Source of the DNA: a virus
Length of the DNA stretch: 64,000 nt
IMG/VR virus record: IMGVR_UViG_3300044712_001160
Location: 1 to 64,000 of that record
Strand: one strand, 5' to 3'
Each line of letters starts with the position of its first letter. Positions within the stretch are counted from its first letter, which is position 1. The position numbers were made by a program, and so were the translations under genes. The notes below the pieces were generated by a model. It ran no database searches, was not told the DNA's origin, and saw only the letters and a program-made list of their open reading frames with translations. Shown in pieces: positions 29,155 through 37,310 of this stretch.

Positions 29155-29965
29155 AATCGGAAATCACGGCGTGGTGAAGCTCATTGACTTCATGGGCAGG
29201 GACGATGATATCGTCCACGCGGCGAGAGTCAGCTATGACCCGGCGAGCACCACGATCAAGCGCGACGGCCGTGGGCTCATTCGGTACCTGTACCGGAACA
29301 AGCACACTACGCCCTTCGAAATGTGTGAGCTGAAGTTCTATATCAAGATGCCCATCTTTGTAGCTCGCCAGTGGATCCGTCACCGGACGGCCAACATCAA
29401 TGAGTACTCCGGCCGGTACTCCGTGATGAAGAACGAGTTCTACATTCCCAATGAGGTGAGAGTTCAGTCCAAGTCGAACAAGCAGGGCAGCGATGGTCGT
29501 ATGACCCTGGACGAAATGATGAAGTTCGCTTGGGACGATACAGCAGCCGACGCATTCGAGATCTACAACACCCTCGTGAGCGAAGAGGTTGGCGTAGCTC
29601 GTGAGCTGGCGAGGATTCACCTGCCGCTCAGCACCTACACCGAGGTTTACTGGAAGATCGACCTGCACAACCTGCTTCATTTCCTGAAGCTTCGGACGGA
29701 CCCCCACGCCCAGCTAGAAATTCGGCAGTATGCCGACGCCATGGAACAAATGGTGTCTGTGTTGTATCCGCTCGCGTATGAGGCCTGGGTCGACTATTCC
29801 AAGGAGGCCTACAATATGAGCCGGATGGAGCTGGTGCTTCTGCGGTCTCTGGCTAGCTCGCGCGATCCGTCGATTCTTCGGGGTCATCTTGAACCTCATG
29901 CCAAAGAGCTGGGCATGACGGATCGAGAAATCGCCGACTTCCTCAAGGTACTTGGGGTCGAATAG
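29144..29965 (+). CDS. thyX: Flavin-dependent thymidylate synthase ThyX
   Basis: 273 residues. The ThyX signature RHRTANINEYSGRYS (79-93) is complete, and FYIPNEVR and KLRTDPHAQLEIR blocks fit the family. ThyX methylates dUMP to dTMP using methylene-tetrahydrofolate, NADPH and FAD. Start ATG 29144 overlaps the DUF1653 gene. Its presence means the thymidylate-synthase-fold proteins at 4.7-6.3 kb are not needed for dTMP. Confidence 0.96.
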   Translation: MRTEIGNHGVVKLIDFMGRDDDIVHAARVSYDPASTTIKRDGRGLIRYLYRNKHTTPFEMCELKFYIKMPIFVARQWIRHRTANINEYSGRYSVMKNEFYIPNEVRVQSKSNKQGSDGRMTLDEMMKFAWDDTAADAFEIYNTLVSEEVGVARELARIHLPLSTYTEVYWKIDLHNLLHFLKLRTDPHAQLEIRQYADAMEQMVSVLYPLAYEAWVDYSKEAYNMSRMELVLLRSLASSRDPSILRGHLEPHAKELGMTDREIADFLKVLGVE

Positions 29966-29968
29966 TTG

Positions 29969-29998
29969 TTGCGGGGTGGGTCATTTCCATCGTAAGAT
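29969..29998 (+). promoter_or_regulatory. Promoter 12 (cassette type)
   Basis: TTGCGG (29969-29974), 18-base spacer, TAAGAT (29993-29998); leader TTGCGACACACGAATGGA clearly belongs to the cassette family. Confidence 0.65.
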
Positions 29999-30027
29999 GT
30001 CTTGCGACACACGAATGGAAATGGCCC

Positions 30028-30240
30028 ATGACAATCGTCTACATCAACCCGCCCAAGACGTGTAACCTTTGCTCACGTCCCATCTCCGATAAGTTCTATG
30101 ACGCCCGCACATCATCCGGTGTGTGGGCGAACATGTGCTTCACCTGCTTTCATTCTCACACGGATGGGCAGCTGGGCACCGGTCGGGGTCAGAAGTACAA
30201 GCGTAATGATCATGGCCACTTTGAAAAGGTAAAAGGATGA
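30028..30240 (+). CDS. Zinc-binding protein, 70 residues
   Basis: TCNLCSRPISDKFYDART and NMCFTCFHSH provide two CxxC pairs in a treble-clef or ribbon arrangement. A basic tail follows. Starts behind promoter 12. Confidence 0.7.
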   Translation: MTIVYINPPKTCNLCSRPISDKFYDARTSSGVWANMCFTCFHSHTDGQLGTGRGQKYKRNDHGHFEKVKG

Positions 30241-30554
30241 TGAGCTTCGAACAGCGAATAGCCAATATCAAGGCTCTTCCACTACGCGACCGCCCGCGCG
30301 AGCAGATCGAGCATGCTGTGCGTGTACTCGACAGCATCAGCTACCATAACGCCAGCGAAATGACCGGCGAATGGGCATTGAGCAATCGACTACTCACCGA
30401 GCTTTGCGAATGGTTCGTCAAGAACCGTTGGAAGTACGGTGAGGTCTACTACCTGCTCGATCAGGGCGGGCCGTTTCTCTGTGATCGTTACTCAGTTTTC
30501 CACAGGTTTGTGGCAACCCTATATAAGGCTATACCCGATGACCGCAACAGCTAA
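30237..30554 (+). CDS. Hypothetical protein, 105 residues
   Basis: Begins MMSFEQRIANIKALPLRDRP; helical with LLTELCEWFVKNRWKYGEVY. ATGA overlap upstream. No family recognised. Confidence 0.65.
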   Translation: MMSFEQRIANIKALPLRDRPREQIEHAVRVLDSISYHNASEMTGEWALSNRLLTELCEWFVKNRWKYGEVYYLLDQGGPFLCDRYSVFHRFVATLYKAIPDDRNS

Positions 30555-30804
30555 CGTCATTCAACTCTCGGCCAATGGCGACATTGACGAAGATTCCCGT
30601 GCGGAGATCATGCAAACCGTGCGCGATGAGCTCTACAGCTATGATAAAGACGGGCTCGAAAGCATCGCCCTGTGGATCGGCAAATCAACGTCGACTCTCT
30701 ACGCGATACGAAGCGGCCGCACATTGTGGCCCCGTCACTCGACACTCTTTCCCCTCCTTCGCCGACTTGGGTTTCGGCTTGTTCTCACGAGGACCACGCG
30801 ATGA
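30538..30804 (+). CDS. HTH-like regulator, 88 residues
   Basis: The C-terminal half (DGLESIALWIGKSTSTLYAI, RSGRTLWPRHSTLFPLLRRL) looks like an XRE-type HTH followed by a short strand (GFRLVLT). Start ATG 30538 overlaps the previous gene. DNA binding is likely; the target is unknown. Confidence 0.6.
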   Translation: MTATANVIQLSANGDIDEDSRAEIMQTVRDELYSYDKDGLESIALWIGKSTSTLYAIRSGRTLWPRHSTLFPLLRRLGFRLVLTRTTR

Positions 30805-31118
30805 CACTTGACCAACTCATTGAAGACTTGAGCAACCTTTCTGCGGCCGGTCACGGTGAAGCGCAGATACGACTTGCTCATCAGCCGAGTTACCCGCATG
30901 AATACAACTTCGGTGGTATGAAGCTTGTGAACCCCAACGAAAGGGAGATGAGCGAAATTACCGAGTTTCTCAACGGCGGTGAGGGTAACGCTGAGGAACG
31001 GTACGAGGCACAGACGAAACTCGAGGAGCTGACTGAGCTCAACGAGCACATCATCTACTTCCTTGAGGGCTCCTACATCGGCTACGCTAGCAAGGACTTG
31101 TGGGATGAGGACAACTGA
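30801..31118 (+). CDS. Acidic hypothetical protein, 105 residues
   Basis: MTLDQLIEDLSNLSAAGHGE, then AQIRLAHQPSYPHEYNF; this opening resembles small phage proteins annotated only as hypothetical. ATGA overlap with the HTH gene. Confidence 0.65.
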   Translation: MTLDQLIEDLSNLSAAGHGEAQIRLAHQPSYPHEYNFGGMKLVNPNEREMSEITEFLNGGEGNAEERYEAQTKLEELTELNEHIIYFLEGSYIGYASKDLWDEDN

Positions 31119-31296
31119 ACGAGTAGCCTTTCGGCTGTTCGACATGCCCTGTTGCGGCATGCTGCTATGTTGGCCTAATCACCGATACCCGTCGTACTGC
31201 CCTAACTGCGGTAAGTACGTCTTCGACCGTATCAAGGGGTGCGTTCTCGTCGCGGATGAGGACGCCCGCTTGGTTTATGATGACGGTCAAAAATAA
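31105..31296 (+). CDS. Zinc-ribbon-like protein, 63 residues
   Basis: MRTTERVAFRLFDMPCCGML, LCWPNHRYPSYCPNCGKYVF: a CC pair and CPNC pair about 20 residues apart. Last gene of the rightward early block. Confidence 0.65.
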   Translation: MRTTERVAFRLFDMPCCGMLLCWPNHRYPSYCPNCGKYVFDRIKGCVLVADEDARLVYDDGQK

Positions 31297-31485
31297 CGAT
31301 GCCTGGGCGTCGTCTTCATTTCAACGTATCATGACGCATGGGAAACGCCAGTCACGATGCCTGGGCGCCTACGTGACGTCCGTGGATATGCGGGCGTCAT
31401 GTCGCGTCGAAAGGGCGCGATTTTTCGATGCCTGGGCATTGTTCCGGGTTTTGATGCGTCATGATGCGTCGAAACGCGAAGGCGC
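31297..31485. repeat. Three-copy CGATGCCTGGGC repeat with shared flanking motifs
   Basis: CGATGCCTGGGCG occurs at 31297-31309 and 31355-31367, and CGATGCCTGGGC at 31426-31437. Between and after the copies, a GCGTCATG, GCGTCGAAA, GCG-rich block appears twice (around 31394 and 31451). It lies between convergent gene ends, about 1.7 kb before the terminase genes. No gene is seen in 31297-31554. Confidence 0.75.
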
Positions 31486-31554
31486 GTGTCCCGGGCGCCA
31501 ATTTTACGCCCTTTTCACGCCTCTTGTTGCATGTCGTGCAACGATGCGCGAGCG

Positions 31555-31821
31555 TCACCGATAATTGGTGCACCCGTAGCTATATCGGACAACATCATCC
31601 GACACGTCGCGGATATACGCGCGATCCCATCCGCAGTTGGTGGGTAGACCGCTCGGTTGAACGGTCGTATCCACGTGGTATTGGGGATCTAGTCGAAAGT
31701 CGACTGGCTCGGCATAGTATTGACCGCAGCCGAATAGAAACCCACATAATGCAAGAAGCCGTAGATTGCGAACGCCCACACCGAGATGGTGAAGACGATC
31801 AGCACTATCCAGGTTAGACAT
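31555..31821 (-). CDS. Possible lipoprotein overlapping a membrane-protein gene
   Basis: 88 residues from ATG 31821, or fewer from GTG 31779. LRLLALCGFLFGCGQYYAEP looks like a signal peptide with lipobox ending at Cys, followed by a soluble domain with NCGWDRAYIRDVS and a terminal Cys. The first part overlaps the membrane gene 31689-31835 in a shifted frame, the arrangement seen in Rz/Rz1 pairs. A superinfection-exclusion lipoprotein is another possibility. Confidence 0.5.
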   Translation of the reverse strand: MSNLDSADRLHHLGVGVRNLRLLALCGFLFGCGQYYAEPVDFRLDPQYHVDTTVQPSGLPTNCGWDRAYIRDVSDDVVRYSYGCTNYR

Positions 31822-31835
31822 TCAAATAACCCCAT
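31689..31835 (-). CDS. Small membrane protein, 48 residues
   Basis: MGLFECLTWIVLIVFTISVW, AFAIYGFLHYVGFYSA: one or two membrane helices. ATG 31835 lies inside the end of the upstream gene, next to GAGG. It overlaps the candidate lipoprotein. Confidence 0.55.
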   Translation of the reverse strand: MGLFECLTWIVLIVFTISVWAFAIYGFLHYVGFYSAAVNTMPSQSTFD

Positions 31836-32103
31836 CCTCGATGAGTTGAACGGTGATCTCATGTAGTCCTCGTGTAAGAGCTTCTTTTGCCTTGTCACTT
31901 TGCTTGAACTCCTCAGTCTTGATCATGGCTCGTATGGTGTGGACAATGCTAACCGTCAAAAAGCCCATGTAGTTGTTCGGTATGCCGATCAGCTCAAGAG
32001 CTTGGCTGTTTCGAGCGGCGGCCTCGGTTACTTCTCGGGACGTTTTTCTTACGAGGTCTTCGACTGCGTCTTTTGCGTACTCGGGCTGAGGATTTGACGA
32101 CAT
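31822..32103 (-). CDS. Helical hypothetical protein, 93 residues
   Basis: Starts MSSNPQPEYAKDAVEDLVRK; soluble helices (SREVTEAAARNSQALELI, DKAKEALTRGLHEITVQLIE). The gene overlaps its upstream neighbour by about 110 bases. No family recognised. Confidence 0.6.
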   Translation of the reverse strand: MSSNPQPEYAKDAVEDLVRKTSREVTEAAARNSQALELIGIPNNYMGFLTVSIVHTIRAMIKTEEFKQSDKAKEALTRGLHEITVQLIEDGVI

Positions 32104-32350
32104 TGGCTAGATGCTCCAGTGATTTCTGTTGGTCGACTCGGTTTTCGAAGAGAAAGATGCGCTTGCCGATTTCCCACAGCGGTATCAATTCAACAAGGCC
32201 CTGTAGCGGCGGTAAATCCGACAACTCATAAAGTGAGCCGTCGGGGTACCGAAGCTCGAACTTCATTGTGGACTTCGCATGGAAGTAGAGCAGCATCTTG
32301 CGCTCGAAGGCAGTTTGACCGTGCCTGCATATGTCTGGAAGTGGTCTCAT
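31994..32350 (-). CDS. Hypothetical protein, 118 residues, basic tail
   Basis: TMKFELRYPDGSLYELSDLP, then ELIPLWEIGKRIFLFENRVD, is a plausible folded core; the last 30 residues are Arg/Lys/Ser-rich and overlap the next gene in another frame. ATGA-coupled to the HTH gene. Confidence 0.6.
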   Translation of the reverse strand: MRPLPDICRHGQTAFERKMLLYFHAKSTMKFELRYPDGSLYELSDLPPLQGLVELIPLWEIGKRIFLFENRVDQQKSLEHLANVVKSSARVRKRRSRRPRKKNVPRSNRGRRSKQPSS

Positions 32351-32949
32351 GCTTTCAGGATCTTCTTGATTGCTTCAGCTTCCTTGGGAGTCCACGCCCA
32401 GCCGGCGTCGGGTTTTTCAACCTTGTTCCGAAGTATCTTGCGCGCGTCACGCGGGTTCATGCCGAGCTCGTCACAGATATCGCCGATGCTCACGAGACCA
32501 TCGCGCGATACGGGCGCGCGTGTCTTCGTTCGAGTTCGGTTCCTTTCACGAACCTCGTTGTCAAGCGGCTTGTGTGGCGTGTCGGGTGTTTTCACGAGGC
32601 CCGCCGCTTGGCGAAGCTGAGAAAGCATCGGCTCGGGCGGAACCCAATCGCGCCGCGGTTGTTCTTCGAGCAGATCCTCAACATCGCCCATCAGCCGAAA
32701 GCGAAGCAGCTCGTCCTCGGTTTCATACCAACCCATGTCCTTGTCAACAAGCTTATACTCACGGTCGTTGATGGCGATGAGTAGCGCTTCATACGTGGCC
32801 CATCGAGTGCAGAATCCATGGATCTGCATTCGATCAAGACCCTCGCCGAACTTGAGCCATATGTTGGCTATCGGCGGACGTGAAGGCGACGACGGGATGG
32901 GGTCATCGCCATTAATCCCCCGGGAACGCTTGGTGTTCGTTTTGGCCAT
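32347..32949 (-). CDS. Larger protein with C-terminal HTH-like domain (paralogue family member 4)
   Basis: 200 residues. The last 50 (VSIGDICDELGMNPRDARKI, LRNKVEKPDAGWAWTPKEAE, AIKKIL) match the small HTH-like family at 17606, 22697, 28176 and 62974. The N-terminal 100 residues contain IANIWLKFGEGLDRMQIHGF and a helical region; a basic linker RERNRTRTKTR precedes the HTH. First gene of the leftward 31.5-32.9 kb operon, divergent from the terminase genes. Confidence 0.7.
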   Translation of the reverse strand: MAKTNTKRSRGINGDDPIPSSPSRPPIANIWLKFGEGLDRMQIHGFCTRWATYEALLIAINDREYKLVDKDMGWYETEDELLRFRLMGDVEDLLEEQPRRDWVPPEPMLSQLRQAAGLVKTPDTPHKPLDNEVRERNRTRTKTRAPVSRDGLVSIGDICDELGMNPRDARKILRNKVEKPDAGWAWTPKEAEAIKKILKA

Positions 32950-32977
32950 TTCACATCCTCGCTGTGGTAGATAGATA

Positions 32978-33006
32978 ATGATATCAATGAGTTATTGCCA
33001 GTGCAA
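32978..33006 (-). promoter_or_regulatory. Leftward promoter of the HTH/membrane operon
   Basis: Minus-strand TTGCAC (33001-33006), 17-base spacer, TATCAT (32978-32983). Confidence 0.65.
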
Positions 33007-33057
33007 CGTCTACATTGCCCCTGAACAATGGTCGAAACTACCCCTTTCGATACCGGG

Positions 33058-33086
33058 TTGACTTCAAACGAAATTTTAGCCATATT
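33058..33086 (+). promoter_or_regulatory. Candidate late promoter directly before the small terminase gene
   Basis: TTGACT (33058-33063), 17-base spacer, CATATT (33081-33086), only six bases before ATG 33093. If used, the mRNA would be nearly leaderless; no Shine-Dalgarno sequence is visible. Another unseen late promoter may exist. Confidence 0.45.
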
Positions 33087-33092
33087 TCTGGC

Positions 33093-33497
33093 ATGGCAAA
33101 ACACGCGAAAAAACGAGTACCGATCTCCGAGCTGAAGAAGCTCATGCAGCTGCATCCTTCCCATGAGGAAATCGCGGCTTACTTCGGTATTTCTGTGGAG
33201 TCCTGGAAGCGTCTGCTAAAGAAGGACCCCGCCGTTGCTGCCGCATATGAAGCCGGTCAGGGGCTTGGCAAGATCGGACTTCGCCGCAAGCAATTCGCGT
33301 TGGCAAGCTACAGCGCGCCGATGGCAATCCACCTCGGCAAGATTTATCTCGGTCAGGAGGATCGCTCGAAGCTCGAACTCAGCGGACCCGACGGGAACCC
33401 CATTCAGAACGAGACGGTCTTCGACTTTAGCAAGCTGAACGATGCCGAGAGAAATACCCTCCGAGCTACGCTTGAGAAAGCGGTCGGCCGAAGCTGA
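33093..33497 (+). CDS. Terminase small subunit
   Basis: 134 residues. An N-terminal HTH (LMQLHPSHEEIAAYFGISVE, SWKRLLKKDP) is followed by AYEAGQGLGKIGLRRKQFAL and MAIHLGKIYLGQEDRSK, the usual phage small-terminase layout. It recognises the packaging site and recruits the large subunit. The ATG at 33093 is taken because it starts the basic arm before the HTH; an open extension upstream has no family similarity. Confidence 0.85.
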   Translation: MAKHAKKRVPISELKKLMQLHPSHEEIAAYFGISVESWKRLLKKDPAVAAAYEAGQGLGKIGLRRKQFALASYSAPMAIHLGKIYLGQEDRSKLELSGPDGNPIQNETVFDFSKLNDAERNTLRATLEKAVGRS

Positions 33498-34989
33498 TCC
33501 TTTCAAGACGCTAGCTGAGTTAGACCGATACGAGTCGGAGGGTTCACTCAAGGGTTTCATCAACGCCGCCTGGCACGTTGTGGAACCAGGCCGAAAGTTT
33601 AGCAGTGGCTGGCACATCGACGCTATCTGCGATCACCTTGAGGCAGTAACGGATGGTCACATCAACCGACTGCTCATCAATGTTCCGCCCGGCTTCATGA
33701 AATCGCTGACTACCAACGTCTTCTGGCCAGCGTGGGAGTGGGGACCGAAGAACCGACCAGGTCATCGCTATGTGTCTGGTGCCTACTCGGAAACCCTGAC
33801 CGTTCGTGACAACCGCCGCGCGCGAAGCCTCATTCGGGATCGGTGGTATCAGGAACTGTGGGGTGATCGCTTCAAGATCGTTTCCGATCAGGACTCGAAG
33901 ATCAAGTTCGAGAATGATAAGAAGGGTTTCAAGCTTGCTACGTCCGTTCGTGGTGTTGGTACCGGTGAACGAGGCGACCGGATCATCGTTGACGACCCGC
34001 ATAACGTGAAGGACGGTGAGTCCGATGCCTACCGGGAAGAGGCGGTTTCGTGGTTTACGGAAGTGCTTCCCACTCGTATGAGCGACCCTGAAAAGTCGGC
34101 CATCGTCGTCATCATGCAGCGAGTTCACCAGGACGATGTGTCCGGCCATATCATCGCCAATGATCTTGGCTATGAGCACCTGATTCTACCGATGGAGTTT
34201 GAACCTGAGCGTCGGTGCTACACTAGCATTGGCTTCAAGGACCCCAGAACCGAAGACGGAGAGCTGCTGTGGCCGGAGCGATTTACACCTGCAGTGCTCG
34301 AACGAGACAAGAAAGTTATGGGCGCTTACGCAACGGCTGGTCAATTCCAGCAGCGTCCTACGCCTCGCGGCGGTGGTATGTTCCATCGAGACTGGTTCCA
34401 GAAGGTTGATCGTGCACCCATCGGCGGTAAGATCGTTCGTGCATGGGACCTTGCAGCAACTGAAGCAGCGAAGGCTCGATCCGGTACTGCCTACACCGCT
34501 GGGCTGCTGATGAAGATGGTTAATGAGCAGTACTACATCATGGACGTTCGCCGCGGCAGGTGGAGTGAACTCCAGGTTGACGAAGAACTTTTGGGCTGTG
34601 CGCAGGAAGACGGATACGGTGTTCGTATATCGCTACCTCAAGACCCCGGTCAAGCGGGCAAGGTTCAAGTTAAGCGGTTTGTCAAGCTCCTTAAAGGCTA
34701 TGACGTCCGGTACTCAGTTGAATCCGGAAACAAAGAAGTTCGCGCAACGGGCCTCAGTGCCCAAGCCGAAGCGGGGAACGTCTTCATCGTGAGAGGCCAG
34801 TGGAACTCAGCGTTCCTTGATGAGATCTCGAACTTCCCTATGGCATCAATCAAAGACCAGGTCGATGCGGCCTCCCGTGCATTCGGTGAGCTGATCGGAA
34901 TGGAAAACCGTCAACAGGAGTCTGCTCCGCCGCAGGCTGTGGACCCAGAGGAGCTAGTTGATGACTTCGACCTTGCCCAAGCTTACTGA
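33442..34989 (+). CDS. Terminase large subunit (ATPase-nuclease)
   Basis: 515 residues. The motor domain has a Walker A variant VPPGFMKS (81-88), Walker B IIVDDPHN (181-188) and a coupling-motif candidate near IVVIMQRVH. The RNase H-like nuclease shows VRAWDLAAT (Asp336), LPQDPG (Asp401) and IKDQVDA (Asp472/475). It translocates and cuts DNA at the portal. It overlaps the small-subunit gene by 56 bases; its end overlaps the portal start. Confidence 0.96.
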   Translation: MPREIPSELRLRKRSAEADPFKTLAELDRYESEGSLKGFINAAWHVVEPGRKFSSGWHIDAICDHLEAVTDGHINRLLINVPPGFMKSLTTNVFWPAWEWGPKNRPGHRYVSGAYSETLTVRDNRRARSLIRDRWYQELWGDRFKIVSDQDSKIKFENDKKGFKLATSVRGVGTGERGDRIIVDDPHNVKDGESDAYREEAVSWFTEVLPTRMSDPEKSAIVVIMQRVHQDDVSGHIIANDLGYEHLILPMEFEPERRCYTSIGFKDPRTEDGELLWPERFTPAVLERDKKVMGAYATAGQFQQRPTPRGGGMFHRDWFQKVDRAPIGGKIVRAWDLAATEAAKARSGTAYTAGLLMKMVNEQYYIMDVRRGRWSELQVDEELLGCAQEDGYGVRISLPQDPGQAGKVQVKRFVKLLKGYDVRYSVESGNKEVRATGLSAQAEAGNVFIVRGQWNSAFLDEISNFPMASIKDQVDAASRAFGELIGMENRQQESAPPQAVDPEELVDDFDLAQAY

Positions 34990-36457
34990 GGAAATCCCCG
35001 AAGCGGGCTCCGTAATCGAGATTGGCGTCGCCGGTACTAAGCATACCGGCGGCTATTTGGTTGAGGAAGAGAAAGACTCCTCACTAGTAGGTTCCGAGAA
35101 GTATCGCACCTTCTCCAACCTGCTGCTCAACACGTCCGTCGTTGCGGCTTCGGTTCGATATTATCTAAACCTTGTCACCAAGGCCGGTTGGAGATTTACT
35201 CCCGCTGAGGATGACAAGGACAGCTTCTATGCCGACCTCGTGAATGAGATCATGAACGACATGATGACCCCCTTCCACAGGGTTGTTCGTCGTGCAGCGA
35301 TGTTCCGCTTCTACGGCTACAGCATCCACGAGTGGACGGCGAAGCAGCGTGAGGACGGGAACTACGGCTTCTTCGATATCGCTGTCCGCCCTCAACGCAC
35401 CATCGAGAAGTGGGAGATTGACGACAAGGGTCGGATGGTTGGTGCATACCAAACCGATCCAAACACCGGCGTCGAGACCTACATTCCTCGTTGGAAGCTA
35501 CTCTATGTCGTGGACGACAGCTTGAACGACAACCCCGAAGGTGTTGGTCTGTTCCGTCATCTGGTTTACCCGGCTCGTCGGCTTGAGCGTTATGAGCAGC
35601 TCGAGGGCTACGGCTTTGAGTCTGACCTTCGGGGTGTACCCATTGGTCGTGCACCACTGGCCGAGATGAACCGGAAACTCGAGAACGGCGATATCGACCA
35701 GGCCACCTACGACCGGTACCTGGCGCCGGTCATGCGTTTCCTCAAGGCACATGTGAAATCGCCTAGGCTGGGTATGCTGCTCGACAGCGCCACCTACTCA
35801 GCAAAGGATGACGCCGCCACACCCTCGCCGAACCTTCAGTGGAATATCGAACTGCTTCGTGGTTCACCTACGTCGCTGATGGAGAACGCCGCGGCCATTG
35901 AGCGCATCAACCTCGAGATGGCTCGGATGATGGGTACCGAACACCTGCTGATCGGCGGTGACGGTAAAGGCTCCATGGCGCTGTCTACGGACAAGTCGCA
36001 CAACTTCGCGCTCATCGTCGAGAGCTCGCTGAAGGAAATCGCGGAATCCGTTCAGAAGGACATCCTGCCCGTCCTGTGGGTACTGAACGGCTGGCCGATT
36101 GAGATGATGCCCATTACGGAGCCTGAGCCCATTCGGTTCCGTAACCCCGAGCAGATTACCTCGGCTATTCTCGACATGGCTCGCGCCGGTGCCGTCATCA
36201 CTCCCGAGGACCCGGTCGTCAACGCGATCCGTGACGTGCTTAACCTGCCCCGTACTACACCCGAAACGCTGCCCGATGATCAGGTACTCGGCGGTGGTAA
36301 GCCGATGCTTGACGAAAACGGTGACCCTATCCTTGATGAGAATGGCCAGCCCGTTCTTGAACAGGGTGGGTCCTTTGGTGAAGAGGATGGCCAACCCGAC
36401 AGCGATACCATCGAGGGCGCTGTGGCCAACATCAACGAAGACCTCGAGGATAAATAG
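34961..36457 (+). CDS. Portal protein (DUF935/Mu gp29-like)
   Basis: 498 residues. EKYRTFSNLLLNTSVVAASV, RYYLNLVTKAGWRF, the EGVGLFRHLVYPARRLERYE region and the MMGTEHLLIGGDG loop fit the portal family related to Mu gp29 (DUF935-like). It forms the dodecameric DNA channel. The C-terminal 60 residues are acidic and contain two DENGxPxLDENGxPVL-type repeats, likely disordered. TTG 34958 is an alternative start. Confidence 0.88.
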   Translation: MTSTLPKLTEEIPEAGSVIEIGVAGTKHTGGYLVEEEKDSSLVGSEKYRTFSNLLLNTSVVAASVRYYLNLVTKAGWRFTPAEDDKDSFYADLVNEIMNDMMTPFHRVVRRAAMFRFYGYSIHEWTAKQREDGNYGFFDIAVRPQRTIEKWEIDDKGRMVGAYQTDPNTGVETYIPRWKLLYVVDDSLNDNPEGVGLFRHLVYPARRLERYEQLEGYGFESDLRGVPIGRAPLAEMNRKLENGDIDQATYDRYLAPVMRFLKAHVKSPRLGMLLDSATYSAKDDAATPSPNLQWNIELLRGSPTSLMENAAAIERINLEMARMMGTEHLLIGGDGKGSMALSTDKSHNFALIVESSLKEIAESVQKDILPVLWVLNGWPIEMMPITEPEPIRFRNPEQITSAILDMARAGAVITPEDPVVNAIRDVLNLPRTTPETLPDDQVLGGGKPMLDENGDPILDENGQPVLEQGGSFGEEDGQPDSDTIEGAVANINEDLEDK

Positions 36458-36469
36458 AAAGGAAGTAAC

Positions 36470-36871
36470 GTGGCACTTCAATACTCCACCGTTGTGAACA
36501 ACGCGCGGCTGGATGCCATCGAAACTGCGATTGGCACAGCGGCTATTCTTCGTATCCGAACTGGTGCACCGCCGGCTAACTGTGCTGCGGCTGACTCGGG
36601 TACAATTCTTGCTGAACTGACGCTGCCGTCCGACTGGATGGCCGCTGCTTCTGGCGGGAGCAAAGCTAAGTCCGGTACTTGGCAAGACTTGACGGCCAAC
36701 AACTCGGGTACTGCAGCTCACTGGCGTATCTACGATAGCACCGGTGCTATCTGCCACATGCAGGGTACCTATGGTACGTCGGGTGCTGACATGATTGGCG
36801 ACAGCACGAACTTCACCGCTGGCCAGGCCTTCACGGTCAACACCTTCACTATCACTGCAGCCAACACGTAA
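36470..36871 (+). CDS. Conserved phage virion-associated protein, 133 residues
   Basis: GTG start after GGAAG. NARLDAIETAIGTAAILRIR, TGAPPANCAAADSGTILAEL and TLPSDWMAAASGGSKAKSGT match a widespread phage family usually listed as a putative structural protein. Beta-rich and small; it may decorate the head or neck. Function not established. Confidence 0.75.
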   Translation: MALQYSTVVNNARLDAIETAIGTAAILRIRTGAPPANCAAADSGTILAELTLPSDWMAAASGGSKAKSGTWQDLTANNSGTAAHWRIYDSTGAICHMQGTYGTSGADMIGDSTNFTAGQAFTVNTFTITAANT

Positions 36872-36882
36872 AGGAAACACGA

Positions 36883-37308
36883 ATGGCTATTCAGTCACAA
36901 GGCGCAAGAACTTCCGGCGTCACCGTCGCCAACGCCAACTTCGGCATCTATACTCCGGCTACCGTTCGTGCCGCGCTGCTCGAGTTTGGCCTGATCCAAG
37001 TCACTGGTACTGCCCAGTCGATCGGCCTTGGACGTCCCGCCACCGCGGGTACTCCCACTGGTCCGGTGTTGTTCCAGCAGGATGACCCAGCGGATGCACC
37101 GGCGGTGGTCAACGGCCACATTACCTGGTCTGCGCAACCCACTGCCCCCACTGTCTTCCACCGTCGCTGGAACTCGGCGGCCACAATTGGCGTCGGCGTG
37201 ATCTGGACCTTCCCGCGTGGCTTCATCATTCCGGTTTCGAGTTCCCTCGTTTCGTGGAACATCACCACCGCAGTCGCCATGGATATCAACGCAGTCTTGG
37301 ATGCCTAA
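36883..37308 (+). CDS. Beta-rich virion-associated hypothetical protein, 141 residues
   Basis: Begins MAIQSQGARTSGVTVANANF; strand-rich with few charges (NGHITWSAQPTAPTVFHRRW, IGVGVIWTFPRGFIIPVSSS). Its position with other small beta-rich proteins suggests a head or fibre accessory. Confidence 0.65.
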   Translation: MAIQSQGARTSGVTVANANFGIYTPATVRAALLEFGLIQVTGTAQSIGLGRPATAGTPTGPVLFQQDDPADAPAVVNGHITWSAQPTAPTVFHRRWNSAATIGVGVIWTFPRGFIIPVSSSLVSWNITTAVAMDINAVLDA

Positions 37309-37310
37309 TC

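Noticed and set aside
31297-31485. CGATGCCTGGGC copies considered as a CRISPR array
   Set aside because: Only three copies, 12-13 bases long, with partly repeated intervening DNA.
35864-36880. Leftward open frame of 338 codons opposite portal and the following gene
   Set aside because: Shadow of well-supported rightward structural genes; composition is Arg/Val/Thr mixed without any family features.
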